A stretch of 64,000 nucleotides of DNA from Adenophora triphylla var. japonica (lineage: Eukaryota > Streptophyta > Magnoliopsida > Asterales > Campanulaceae), in NCBI GenBank assembly GCA_022495995.1, contig JAFEMH010000747.1:558001-622000 (forward strand), written 5' to 3'. The notes under the pieces are model-generated. The model searched no databases. It saw nothing but the letters and a program-made list of their open reading frames with translations, and was not told the DNA's origin. Shown piece after piece: positions 34,483 through 45,718 of the stretch; positions within the stretch are counted from its first letter, which is position 1, and the number at the start of each line of letters is the position of its first letter. The translations under genes were made by a program, and so were the position numbers.

Positions 34483-35245
34483 TTGGAGGGTGGAGGATAT
34501 GCAGGAATCGCCGAGGACGTGATCCTCCATAAAATCAATGATGACCCATCCTTCAAGAACATTCACCAAAAATCAAGGTACTTCTCCCCGGAGAAAGAAG
34601 TTGTGATCAAGGAAGAGGTGGAAAAATTGCTCAAAGCGGGGATAATAAAGGAGATTTCCTACCCCAAATGGCTGGCAAATCTAGTAATGGTCAAAAAGTC
34701 CAACGACAAGTGGAGAATGTATGTTGATTTCACCGATCTCAACAAGGCATGCCCCAAAGACTGCTTCCCTCTTTCTCGCATAGATAGATTGGTGGATTCA
34801 ATAGCCGGTCACAGAGTATTGAGCTTCATTGACGCATACTCCGGCTACCATCAGATCCAGATGGCTCCTGAAGATGTCCGCTCCGTAGCTTTCATCGCTG
34901 CGGGCAAGACTTATTGTTACACCATGATGCCCTTCGGGCTGAAAAATGCAGGAGCCACCTATCAGCGAATGGTCAATCTGGTCTTCAAAAATCAACTAGG
35001 CAGAAACCTTGAGGCCTATATTGATGACATGGTTATAAAGACAAAGGAAAACTCCCACGAGCTCGACGTGGAGGAAACCTTCAAAACTTGCGCCGCAATA
35101 ACATGAAACTAAATCCCCTAAAGTGTGCCTTTGGGGTAAAGGCGGGCAAGTTCCTTGGATTCATGGTAAACCAGCGAGGAATAGAGGCTAATCCCGAAAA
35201 AATCCAAGCGCTATTGGACATGAAACCTCCTGCTTGCTTGAGTGA
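34483..35245 (+). pseudogene. Reverse transcriptase of element C
   Basis: Open for 207 codons: EKLLKAGIIKEISYPKWLAN, VMVKKSNDKWRMYVDFTDLN, CFPLSRIDRLVDSIAGH, FIDAYSGYHQIQMAPED, MMPFGLKNAGATYQRMVN and the catalytic YIDDMVIKTK at 35017. A frameshift near 35090 moves to NNMKLNPLKCAFGVKAGKFL. All RT blocks are recognisable and the catalytic Asp pair is intact. Confidence 0.93.
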
Positions 35246-35850
35246 AGGATGTACAGAAACTCAATGGTCGCATCACCGCACTTGGCCGCTTCATCTCGCG
35301 GTCAGCAGAGAGATGCCTCCCCTTCTTCAAAACTCTAAAAGGGGGGAAGAAGCCTGATGAATTTGCATGGAATAATGAGTGCCATCAAGCTTTTGAAGAA
35401 GTCAAGACATACCTCGGGCAGCCACCTCTACTCAAAGAGTTCTATGTCTGGGAAGAACTTTTTCTGTTTTTAGCAAGCATCGATCCGGGCAAGAGTCGCC
35501 GTTCTTGTAAGGGAGGAGAATAACTCCCAAAAATCAGTTTATTATGTATCTAAGGCATTGTCCACCGTAGAAGGGCGTTATCTTAATATAGAAAAGTTAG
35601 CTTACGCCTTGCTTGTATCTGCTCGAAAATTAAGAGCCTACTTTTTGCACACCCTATTACTGTACTCACTGAGGCCCCGCTTAGAAAGGTTTTACACAAA
35701 CCAGAGTCTTCTGGGAGAATGCTAGCTTGGTCTATCGAACTCACTGAGTTCCAGATCACCTACTCCCTGAGAAAGACAATCAAAGCGCAGGCCTTAGTTG
35801 ATTTTGTGGTAGAATCATCATTCAAATTGGCGGACAGCGACCTTGGAAAA
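35242..35850 (+). pseudogene. RNase H of element C
   Basis: LNGRITALGRFISRSAERCL, EFAWNNECHQAFEEVKTYLG, then frameshifts through VYYVSKALSTVEGRYLNIEK-like and LAWSIELTEFQITYSLRKTI (about 35719-35780). RT-linked RNase H of the gypsy type. Confidence 0.85.
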
Positions 35851-35924
35851 AGAAAGCGGGAAGAATCAGAGGAAGCCCCAGATAGCTCAAACACTGAAAT
35901 TATACAGCCAAAGGAGCGTCCAGA

Positions 35925-36330
35925 GGAAGTGTGGACTTTATTCGTGGACGGCTCGCGAGCAAGTTAATTAGTGGAGCTGCATACTCCCGATCGCACCTCA
36001 TGGGGAGAAATTCAAGAGGGCCTTGAGATTCAAGTTCGAGGCATCAAACAATCAGCCGAGTATGAAGCGATTATAACGAGGCATGGAATTGGCAAGAGAC
36101 TTGGGAGTTCGTAATATTGAGATCAACAAATGACTCTCACCATAGTAAATCAAATTAGGGGGAGTATGATACTATCAACCCAAAGGCTAACTCGCATCGC
36201 GGTCTTGCAAAAACCCTCATCAAAAATTTCACCTACTATGAGCCGAACCAAGTCAGAGAGAGGATAACGTGGAAGCCGACCTCCTCTCCAGAATAACCGA
36301 TTAGGAAATCGTAGACTTAGAGACGGATTG
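35925..36330 (+). pseudogene. Second RNase H of element C, decayed
   Basis: EEVWTLFVDGSRAS at 35925-35967 supplies the first catalytic Asp block, then a stop; later frames keep LRFKFEASNNQ and YEAI pieces up to about 36080. More decayed than its counterpart in element A. Confidence 0.6.
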
Positions 36331-36399
36331 CCAGATAGAATTCACGGAGAGACCTGCTATAGATCGAATTCAAGTAAACAATATTGAGGATCAAGTAAG

Positions 36400-37633
36400 G
36401 ATTGGGTAGATGAAATCAAGGATTACATCGAGAATCAGACCCTCCCTGAGGATCCAGCAAGGGCTAGAACCATTAGAACGGTGTCCGCGAAATACCTCGT
36501 CCTCGATGGGGTACTTTTTCGACGATCATTCACCAAGCCTTTGCTGAGATGTGTCAAAACTCACATGGTCACCAACTTGCTCTATGAGGTTCATGAAGGA
36601 GTTTGTGGCGGACATCCAGGTGCTCACACTCTCTCAGACAAGATCAAATTCCAAGGATTCTTTTGGCCTACAATGAGAAGAGATGCGCAAGAGTATGTGA
36701 GAAAATGTGATAAGTGCCAGAGAGTTACGGACATCCCTAGACTACCATCAACAGAGCAAACTTTGGTTGTACCATCGTGGCCGTTTGATACGTGGGGGAT
36801 TGATCTCATTGGACCATTCCTAACTGCTCGAGGAAGCATTAAGTATGCTGTTGTGGCTGTGGATTATTTTACCAAATGGACAGAAGCCAAGGGATTAGCC
36901 ACTATCTCCGAGGAGAATACCATCAATTTTGTCCACGATCACATCTATTGCCGATTTGGGGTTCCACGAGCAATAATTTCAAACAATGGCACCCAATTTT
37001 CTGCGAAATTCACTGCTGAATGTGTGAGAATGAAGGTGCAACACCGTCAGTCCGCAGTTGCTTATCCTCAGGGAAATGGCCAGGCTGAGGCCGCGAACAA
37101 GCTAGTCCTAACCGCCCTAAAGAAAAACTTGGAGGGACGAGGAGGACGATGGTTGGACGAGCCTGCATCGCACATGGGTTGTCCGCACCACAATAAGAAA
37201 TTCTACAGGAGAAACTCCTTTCTCACTCACGTATGGGTCAGAGGCAATGGCTCCAGTTGAGGTAGCCCTACCCTCGTACAGAGTCACATACTTCGATGAG
37301 TCTCAAAACGAGGCAAACAGAAGGTGTGACCTGGACGATCTCGAAGGAAAGAGAATGCGGGCAAATGAAAAAATGGTGAACTACAAGCAGAAGGCGAAGA
37401 AGCACCACGATAAAAGAGTAAATAGGAGGAGTTTTTCAGTTGGAGATTGGGTACTCAGAAATGTAGAGGTCCAAGGGACCCAACCTGGTTTCAACAAGCT
37501 CTCCCCGAAATGGGAGGGTCCATATGAGGTCACCAAAATAATCAAGGAGGGCACCTACATATTGCGAACAAAGGAAGGAAAAGACTTCAAGAACACTTGG
37601 AATAGTGATCATCTTAGAAAGTACTTCTTTTGA
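36400..37633 (+). pseudogene. Integrase of element C, second catalytic Asp replaced
   Basis: Almost fully open. The zinc region is YEVHEGVCGGHPGAHTLSDK with CDKCQRVTDIPRLP. The core has WGIDLIGPFLTARG (first Asp), KYAVVAVDYFTKWTEAKGLA and VPRAIISNNGTQFSAKF; the codon at 36982-36984 is AAC (Asn) where Asp is expected. YPQGNGQAEAANK contains the Glu. After a frameshift near 37165 the C-terminal part (37247-37633) has FNKLSPKWEGPYEVTKIIKE and ends KYFF-stop at 37633. Apart from the Asn and the frameshift it is well preserved. Confidence 0.92.
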
Positions 37634-37729
37634 AATCGTTGTAATTTTTGAGGGAGTATTGACCCCTACATATTAGTATGAAGTTGACATCAAATTTTTG
37701 TGCAAAACTATTGTAACTTTATTTCCACC

Positions 37730-38500
37730 AGCCTCAAAAGCTAGAGTGGATGCCTGCAAGCGGATGCCAGTAGGTTCAAGGGCCAACATATGAGCTCCTA
37801 CCTACTGATGCGCAAAGATCCATTAAGATCCGCAAGCCTATATGGGTACAAAGGCCATTAAGCCCGTACTCGATCGCGGGGAGGATACTCCGTCCTGCCC
37901 GCGTGACACCACCAAGAAAAAGTGGGTATAGATGAACGTGAGTACAAAGGCCATGATGCCCGTATCTACGGATTCTAGTGGGGACAAAGACCTGAAGTCC
38001 GGACCCACTAATTGCATGAAGGCCCTCGTTAGGGCCGTTAATCGCATGCCTGTATGTAACAAAGGCCTACATATAAGCCCGCTTACATGATCGCCACAAG
38101 ACCCTCACAAAAAACTCCAAGGAGTTTTGAATAAAGGGTCAAAAAGCGTGAACCACCAATAAGTGGATACAGATGCCGGTAGGTTAAAGGGCCTCTATGC
38201 TAAAAATTCTCCTCCCTACTGTTGCGTAGACTATAGCCTCACGGCCACACTCTACATGCCCTATGAAAGTAGCTTGCCTTGGCTGCTTTTGACTTACACC
38301 ACAGCTCGCAAGGCTGGGAATAAGTGTAAATGGATGGGAGTGATAAAAAAAGTTTAACAAAGCCAAACAGACAAACGGGGTTAAGGCCTCAGAGTTTTCT
38401 ACAAGGCTAAACAAACGTGGTCACAGAGAAATAGGGCTGACTCTCACAAAAAACCCAAGGGGTTTTGAATAAAGAGTTAGGAAAACTAAAAAAATGTGGG
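37730..38500. repeat. Degenerate repeats in the pol-to-antisense spacer of element C
   Basis: A word of the form G(G/A)GTACAAAGGCC(A)TN5GCCCGTA recurs near 37855, 37950, 37985 and 38060. A 25-bp motif (CAAGGAGTTTTGAATAAAG versus CAAGGGGTTTTGAATAAAG) recurs at 38118 and 38455, and GCCAGTAGGTTCAAGGGCC-type words at 37766 and 38174. The array is unrelated in sequence to the one at 24590-24960 but sits at the same structural place. Confidence 0.7.
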
Positions 38501-38745
38501 CAAAGGGCCTACTAAGCTTTTGACCGCGGAAGGAGAGTATAAAATTTAATTGTTAGTCAAAAAACGCTGGAAAAAGTAAAGGCAAGAACGCAAGTACTAA
38601 GGTACTCAAAAATTGCCAAACATTCAAAACAGCCTACAAGACAAGCAATTAAGAGAAATACAAGTACTGAGAAAAAATGTTTCCATTGATAGAAAAAATT
38701 TACAAGGTCCTATCCATCTATTACATAAAAAGAAAAAAGAAAATC

Positions 38746-41700
38746 CTAAGCTAAAGGAGATTGCTCCTTGGGATCTTCTGAGCCTGGAGTTGGAGAAGGC
38801 AGGCTATTCACAAGAAGATCTGTAATGGGGTCATAAGCGGGCTCAGTGGAGACCGGATTTGGAGCTGCCCGAGCGAGGAAGAGGTAACCTATGGCCGGCC
38901 CATTGGGAAGAACGCGAGCAAGGGCATCCCCAAGAGTTAGCCCCTCGTCCTCGAATCTCAGGGCGTCCACCTCGGCAATAAGGCCAAGGGCAGTTACTTC
39001 GGCCACAGGCGGCAAGGAGGCCGCTGCGGCCAGCTCCAAGCCCTTGACCTCATCCTCGGACAGAGGAACTAATGCATGCCCGGGCAGGCATACCGTGTCA
39101 GTAGCAACCAGTGAGCCGATCATGGCCAACTGCTGAACAGAGAACATGCCCGTGGCCGCAAAGTTTCGAATCTATGTCCGGCATCCGGCCTCGTACTGAG
39201 CCAGATTCTCAGCAATGAGGAAGTTTTTGAATTTCTCAGAGTTTTTATACTCCTCAACCACCTCCTTGCGGGCCTCCCCCAGCATCCTCTCCCTCTCCAG
39301 GTCAAACTGCGTCAGGGGCAGCAATTTCTCGGAGAGCTCATCAGCCTTGGCCTCCAGAGACTGGACTTGCTTCTGGGTAGCCTCCAGCTTGGCCGCGAGC
39401 TCATTGTTTCTTTGCTCTAGCTGGAGCTTATGCCCGCGGAGCTCATCCCGCTGACCTTTATATTTTTCCAAGTCCTTCTCAGCCTCTGTTAGACGATCAG
39501 AGAAGGACTTCAAATCAGACTCCTGTGTACTGATGAGGGTCTCTTTGGAGGAAAGAAGGGAGTTCAGGGTCTGAACTTTTTCCTCAGCCTGGGCCAGCTC
39601 GCGAAGCTTGCTCGCCAAATCTTTAGTGTTGGCCTCAAGATCAGCGGACAGGCCATCGCAGCACTCCCGCAGTCTCAACACTTTGTTGCCCGCCTGCGGA
39701 GAAAGAGAGTTAGACAAAGCTCGCAAATGCAAAGAATCAAACAATAAAGAAAGACAAATCCAAACCTCAGTAAGGGCAAGGCCTATATCCCCCACCAGAG
39801 CAGAGGCATTCTCCTGGGCAACTACATTCTTGTAGAAATCCGGGGAGTAGAGGCGGTTGACAAGGCCAATCCCAACGGAAGAGTTGTTGGCATTCCGAGA
39901 ATTATATCCACCCCGATAACAGCGGGCACATCAGATAGCTTCTTTCTGACGGCCAAAGTCTCCTCGCGAGTGGTCAGAGGGGCCACCGGGTAGGAAACTG
40001 AACAGATTGTGCCCCCCATGGGGGGAGCAGTGGATGAGACCGCGGTGGAAGCGCGAATTGCTGCGTCCACAACTTTTTGGGACTTAGAGGACCTCTCTTT
40101 GTTCCCCAAATCCCCCTCCCTCTCCGTCCTCTTCCGGGACTCTTGGTGGTGGCCGGAGGAGATTGTACGCCCAGGAGAGGTTGAGGCGCGAACAGCGTTA
40201 GCAGGGGGAGGACCCCTGGGGGGTGGTGGCAGCTCCCCGGTTGTGGGGATAACCTTTGGACCGGTCAGAGGTTCCCCGGTTCTCCTATTCGCAATGGGCA
40301 TGTTGGCACCCTTGCCCGCTGTCCCAGCCAGCTCAGCTTGCCTCCTCGCGGCAGCTTCCTTCTGGGCCTTCATGTTCTTGGCCTTCATCTAAGCGGCACT
40401 TAGAGGGGCCATCAGAAATTGTACTCTTCTGGATCTACTCTGAAGGAAAAGAAAAATGGTTAGAAGACAGTTCGAAAATTCAAAGAGCAATAAAAATAAG
40501 CAGCAAGTCAAAAAGGAGTCAGAGACCAATTAATTCTGGAGGTACGCATTCAGCGCCCAGCATGCAGGTCTTACAATCGGCCTCAAACTGATAAAACTCG
40601 TGCACCCTCCAATCAGGGTCACGAGGCTGGGCCTCTATCTCTACTATAGGGGCATATGGGGCGCCCTCCCTTCGAGGAGCCACCCCTGAGTAGACGAGCA
40701 GGGGCTCAGACTCAACAATTGCGCCCACATCGTATACGGGCTCCACGTCATTGGCTATGTACAGGGCCAGATGGGACTCCAGGGCAATTCACAAAGCCTC
40801 GGAAGGAGCAGGGTCAGGGTAGTTCTTGACACTCACCCTCATCGAAACAAGGTTTGAGGGTTTGGGGAAAGGCCAGCTGAACCTAGACTCTATGACCAAT
40901 ATATCCTTTTGATTCCATTGGTCAAATTTGTTGGAGGGTGGAGAGAAGGTCCGGGCAGAGTAATTCCTAGCCTTCAGACTCAGGTTCCCATTGGAGATTT
41001 GGTTCTGATAATAGGCATAAAGCCCAGAAAGGGTAGGTTCGTAGCCCAGGAATCTGCAAACCGTTATAAAGGAAACAAGAGCCCAGATAGCATTGGGAGT
41101 CAGCTGCATAGGGAGGTAGCGGTTAAACTCGAGGAAAAAATAGAAGAAAGGGTCCAGGGGAAGCCTCAGGCCATTCTCAAACTGGGCCCCATAAAAAACA
41201 CAAGCCTGGTTATCCTTGCGGACGTCAGCTATGGTTTCTGGCCGCAGTTTGTCTTTACCCTTTATTTGAACATGTCCCAGAGTGCGGACACGGAAGGCAT
41301 TGGGATCAACATTGTAAAGGGCATAAATCTCCTCTTCCCAGTTTATTGCAACCACTTCCTTGGTTTTTCTCTTCCGACCGCGACCAGGATTTCCCTCAAC
41401 TGCTGGTCGCTTGCCTCTATTGCGGGCAGGGGCCACCTCCCCGGAGTCCTCCTCGAAGGCATCAACAATCTCTGTTTCCTTCTGGGTAGTGCCCGCAGCC
41501 ATTCGAATTGCCTGCTCGCGGTCATCCTTCTTGGTCTCCGAGCTCATGGAGCCAAAGAGACCAGTGGAGGAACCCCTACAGTGGGCCACCTCGGGTTCAT
41601 TCTCCCCGCCTCCGGTCACCTCAAAATTAAGAGGCTCAAGATCCTCACTGCTACTTATTTCAATTGTCTCCGCACCGGAGGTCGCGGGCACAATATCAGA

Positions 41701-42180
41701 AAAAATTGTCCTTAGGGGCAGAGCGTCCAAGGGATCGTTCAGGTCCGCGGGGTCTTGTGCCCGGGTCTCATTAATTTGATTAAGGTCCATCAGTTTACAC
41801 TTCTCCCAGTCAGTTATCTCGTCGGGGACACGAATCGCTCTCCTCACTAGTTCAACGGCGTTCAGAGCCGAATCTCTCTTGCGGGGAAACCTGCACAAAA
41901 CCCCCATAACAAAATTTCTTAACCTATTCGTATCCCCCAACACCAATACATCACGGTTCAACAAATATTTTCTCTTGGCCTCCCACAATCGGGGTGGGAC
42001 AAACGGCCCCAACTGGGATTTCTCACAAAAATACAAAAAGCAAGACAGGGACAACCTAAGCCACCCCAAGCCTACCTTCCTTAAAATTTCCCCAGTCCGT
42101 TTACAAACGGCAAAGGTATCCGGGATGGTTCCATCCCCAAGTTCTTTGGGACGACGGGGGCCAAACTCACGGGTTGTCAT
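38746..42180 (-). pseudogene. Antisense four-part gene (aORF) of Tat element C, near-intact
   Basis: Starts at the ATG at 42180 (MTTREFGPRRPKELG). Exon 1 (42180-40527): N-terminal domain, acidic Ser/Thr/Glu linker, a basic NRGKRPAVEGNPGRGRKRK stretch, the Transposase_28-like block (NGLRLPLDPFFYFFLEFNRY, CRFLGYEP), then CKTCMLGAEC. Intron 40440-40526. Exon 2 (40439-39766) is Lys/Arg- and Pro-rich, ending ASALVGDIGLALTE. Intron 39694-39765. Exon 3 (39693-38746) is a long coiled coil (heptads from about 39690 to 39200) and a C-terminal tail. In-frame stops at 40789-40791, 40389-40391 and 39172-39174 interrupt otherwise continuous frames. The basic stretch could be a nuclear signal (inference). 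Function unknown. Confidence 0.85.
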
Positions 42181-42765
42181 TTGATCCCAAAGAAAGAAAT
42201 AGAAAGAGATGAAGAAGAAACACCAAATAATTACTTACGAAAGAAAATGCTTGAGGGGGGGATTGAAGCAAGGAAACTCGGATTCGCAGCAAAATTCTCT
42301 CTCTAAAGTACTTTGAAGGTTTGAAGACGGTAAAAAGGGTTTGAGGTAGAAGGGTTTGGTATTTATAAGGCCTACCTATACGGGTTAACCCGTTTGACCC
42401 GTATTAATTAGCCCACAAATCGCTCCTCGAATCGTGAACCATCTCCAAACGTTTGAAATTTCGAAAATTTCGCCGGTTAGCATTTATTACCCCTCTTAGA
42501 TGGCTGACACGTACCCCTTGTACGTACCACGCCCCGTCTTTTCATATGCCAAGGGGCCCACTTGTTAACCGGGAGACATAGCATGCAAGGGGCCACGTGT
42601 TTCCCATCTGTGCTTTCCGAACGTGCCTATAAGCCCATGAGACAAAGCAACAACCAACTAAAAACGCCAACACTGGTGCTCGCCAAAGCAGCGGTCTGAT
42701 CCAACCGAGCTTCTAGTAGCTCCTCGCTCAGACCATAAATAATCAGACTTGGAGCTAGGGGCCAT
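42181..42765. other. Leader of the antisense gene and 3' untranslated region of element C
   Basis: No coding sense frame. By position it should hold the antisense gene's promoter. It ends in a short purine-rich tract (GGAGCTAGGGGCCAT, 42751-42765) before the 3' LTR. Confidence 0.45.
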
Positions 42766-42828
42766 TGATGAGCCCGAACCTGCTGGACCGGGCCCACGCT
42801 CGGTCTGCTCCAAGGAACCTGTGACGTG
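42766..42828 (+). repeat. Truncated 3' LTR of element C
   Basis: The first 63 bp of the LTR (TGATGAGCCCGAACC...CTGTGACGTG) match 30739-30801 with one substitution, after which the sequence is unrelated. Confidence 0.9.
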
Positions 42829-44580
42829 GCTGTGATGATGTGCCCACCAAAATTTCTCGGGAAAAATTCGATTTTTGCGTTTCTTTGAAAAACCAATTAA
42901 AACACGGAAAAAGAACGGAGTCGCCACGCCATTTTTGTTTTAAGGGCCAAAACTTTGAAAAATGTCCGAGATTAGATATTTGGGTTCGGAGGTCATGTTA
43001 CACGCCGGGAAGGACGTTAGTGTGCACCCGGAATGCCTCGTAAAACGAGTCTTCCAAGCTGAAAATCATTTGTGTGTGTGTGTGCGTGTTTTGGCCAAAA
43101 TAAGTTGAAACTCAGAAAAGTAAAAATTGGGATGTTTTTTTAAGACTTTAAACTGATCCCATGATTTTTTGGAAGATTTTTGGATTGAGATTTGGTACTC
43201 AAAAGACCTTTTGAAAGTGAGAGTCACTTCTGCCAGAGTGAAAAAGGCAGTGGACCTTTGATTTTGAAATGGATTCAAGGGCCTTAAAACTTCATAATCT
43301 GGATAAACTCAGAGAATGAAAGTTGTTCCAGACACCTTAAATAAGATTTGTGAGAAGGAATTTTCCATTTTGGAGAAGATTTGAGGGGTCAAAACCTTCT
43401 GGAAATCTCAGATATGCGATCTGGATTTCCAGAAACTGATGAACTGGCCTCTAAAATAAAATTTGAAAATAGGAGTTTTACTCACCCAAAAAATAAAGTA
43501 AAAATATGTCTGGAAAGCTCTGGATGTTGGATACAAAAAGTGTTTTGTAGTCAATACCAAATTCCAAGTTTATCTGTGTCCAAAAATTAAGACAATGGAC
43601 TGGGGTCTTGGAAAATTGCTACTGGACAGCAACTTCTCAAGAAAGAAAATATGATTTTAAAGGGGATTTTTGCATCCATGCTTGTACCCATTTCCCTAGG
43701 TTTTGGTTAGTGATCACTTGACATTTTAGTGGTGAATCAACTATACCAAACCATCCTTGGGGTACATTAGGACTAAGCACTTCATTTGCTTGGGAAGGAG
43801 AATTTTATCCTCTGAAAATGAGATTTGATGCTTGAAAATGGTTTTTAGGGTTTTGAAAATGCATTTGCAAGTAAGTAAGAACACATTGAAGAAAATGTTG
43901 ATCCTTGTAGAAGATCATCCATGGAGATGAACTTCCATGGTGATCTTCTTGGATCTAAGACAAGAAGAAGAATGAACTACATTTTGTAGCTTGAAAATGC
44001 ATGCATGGATGAGAGATTTAGGGTAAGAAGAGGGAGGTTATACCTATCTTCTTTGGTTTTTTCTTGGTGTTTAAAGGCTTGAATGCAAGAGTGTTTGAAC
44101 TTGGGAGTGAGTGGGTGTGATTTGAGTGAGTGAAAGTTGGGAAGATTCAAGAGAAAAAGGTGACAATTCTTAGGGAATTCTCACTGTTTTCTCAAGTATT
44201 TTCGCCAAATCTTTGTGAGTTGTGTTCTTGGTCCACCTTATTTTGTGGGAGGGCTCAATTTATAGCCCTCTACGAGAATTGCAAAGGTATCCGCGCGAAT
44301 GGGATAGGTGGCGTGCCTTTGTTCATTAAATGCTTGCTCCGAGCTTTGGACACAAGGAATATAATTCAAAAATTCCAACAGAAAATGTTTTTCAACTTAC
44401 TGTTTCGGGATTTTCTTAATTCTTTTTCTTTTTGAGATTCCTTTGAAGGTTTATCTTTAAATAGCAATGCCCATTTTGCCCTCACTTTGTTAGAAAAGTT
44501 AGGATTGTTAGGAAATGTTAGGAAATGTTAGTAATTGTTAGGAATGTTAAAACTTTCGTTAATTTTCTAACGAAAATACT
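42829..44580 (-). repeat. LTR-like or promoter-bearing repeat, antisense, unclassified
   Basis: No coding region recognised. On the minus strand it has a TATA-like CTATAAATTGAGCCC (44251-44266), a long pyrimidine-rich leader-like stretch, and at its far end TGGCGACTCCGTTC (about 42915-42930) followed by AT-rich sequence, a layout reminiscent of an LTR reading leftwards. Its terminal inverted dinucleotides and duplications were not found. It abuts the truncated LTR of element C, so it may be part of what removed that LTR. Confidence 0.35.
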
Positions 44581-44699
44581 AACAAGCTCAAATTGGAGCA
44601 CTTACAATAGCCCCTCGGCGACGGCACTTTCGAAGGAAGCGGGGTCGTCGATAAGAGTAAGGCTCCATATTTGGCGGGATGATCGAGTGATCGGGTGGC

Positions 44700-44760
44700 T
44701 GAACCTATTTAATAGGCTACCTACGTATCCCGAATGGGAATCAAGCCGATCGTAGTTCGG
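44700..44760. repeat. Direct repeat of the 'GGCTACCTACGTATCCC' type, copy 1
   Basis: TAATAGGCTACCTACGTATC then GGGAATCAAGCC and CGTAGTTCG; a second copy is at 45535-45590. Wording like this is widespread in plant repeats as far as I recall, which needs a database check. Confidence 0.65.
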
Positions 44761-45039
44761 GTCTTCGACCACAGGAGATGATGGCGTTTTAGGTGCCTCG
44801 AACGATGAGCGAGTTCTGCGGTCGGTTCTTGGAAAGAAACTTCTGGCTGGGGAGTAGAGATGACTCATTTGATCGGAGCGCTATCCCGCTCTGGCAGGAT
44901 ATGAATGACTATTTTTGGTGCAGTGGCTATCCGCTCTGCAGAATAGGAATGACCATTTTCGGTCGATGGCCATACGTTACTCTGGGGATGATTGCGATTT
45001 ATCACTTTCTCTAGTGTTGTGTGTGATAAGCGTTTTGCA

Positions 45040-45465
45040 GTGCCTCGAACCTTGGAGATGGCGTTTTGGTAGGTGCCTCGGACCTTGATGATGGCGTTTT
45101 AGGTGCCTCGAACCTTGAAGATGGCATTTTAAGGTGCCTCGGACTTTGATGATGGCATTTTAGGTGCCTCGGACCTTGATGATGGCGTTTTAGGTGCCTC
45201 AAACTTGGATGGTGATGGCTTTTTAGGTGCCTCGGACCTTGGATGGTGATGGCTTTTTAGGTGCCTCGAACCTTGATGATGGCATTTTAGGTGCCTCGGA
45301 CCTTGATGATGGCATTTTAGGTGCCTCGGACCTGGATGGTGATGGCTTTTTAGGTGCCTCGGACCTTGATGATGGCATTTTAGGTGCCTCGGACCTTGAT
45401 AATGGCGTTTTAGGTGCCTCGGACCAGGATGATGATGGCGTTTTAGGTGCCTCGAACCTTAATTT
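45040..45465. repeat. 30-33-bp minisatellite, about 14 units
   Basis: Unit AGGTGCCTCGGACCTTGATGATGGC(A/G)TTTT, 30 bp in simple units and 33 bp where GGATGGTGATGG replaces TTGATGATGG. An isolated unit lies at 44775-44805. Because units are multiples of 3, one plus frame stays open (decapeptides like GILGASDLDD), but there is no evidence for translation. Confidence 0.92.
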
Positions 45466-45534
45466 GAAAAGGCCTTTCGGTGGACTTCGTCTGCTGCCGA
45501 AGGATAGGGTGACCGTTTTGGTCGGGGGCCTAGA

Positions 45535-45590
45535 CCTAATGATAGGCTACCTACGTATCCCTAGTGGGAATCAAGCCCTTTCGTAGTTCG
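45535..45590. repeat. Direct repeat of the 'GGCTACCTACGTATCCC' type, copy 2
   Basis: AATGATAGGCTACCTACGTATCC, then GGGAATCAAGCCC and CGTAGTTCGAA. Together with copy 1 it brackets the 30-bp minisatellite, about 835 bp apart. Confidence 0.65.
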
Positions 45591-45718
45591 AAATCTACTC
45601 GAGATTCCGTTGGCTTTTGGGATTCCGTTAGCTTCGCTGGGGATTACGTTAGCCTTTGCTGGGGAAAATCAGACGTATTTATAGGGGAAATTGGTCTTAC
45701 GTTTTACTGCCGGGGGTA

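Larger units (their letters stand above)
30739..42828 (+). mobile_element. Tat-clade Ty3/gypsy retrotransposon, element C, 3' truncated
   Basis: Complete 5' LTR (30739-31599), the same 18-base PBS as element A, gag, protease, RT, two RNase H regions, integrase, repeat-rich spacer and antisense multi-exon gene, then only 63 bp of 3' LTR. Sense frames are broken in several places. LTR sequence is unrelated to that of A and B at a glance, so it is a different family of the same clade. Confidence 0.93.

Noticed and set aside
43381..43590. Small plus ORF in 42829-44580
   Set aside because: No recognisable domain, and the surrounding sequence looks like untranslated or LTR-type DNA.
45227..45586. 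A 119-codon repeat protein with decapeptide units
   Set aside because: Kept as a repeat, not a gene: no start context, domain or flanking gene structure supports translation.
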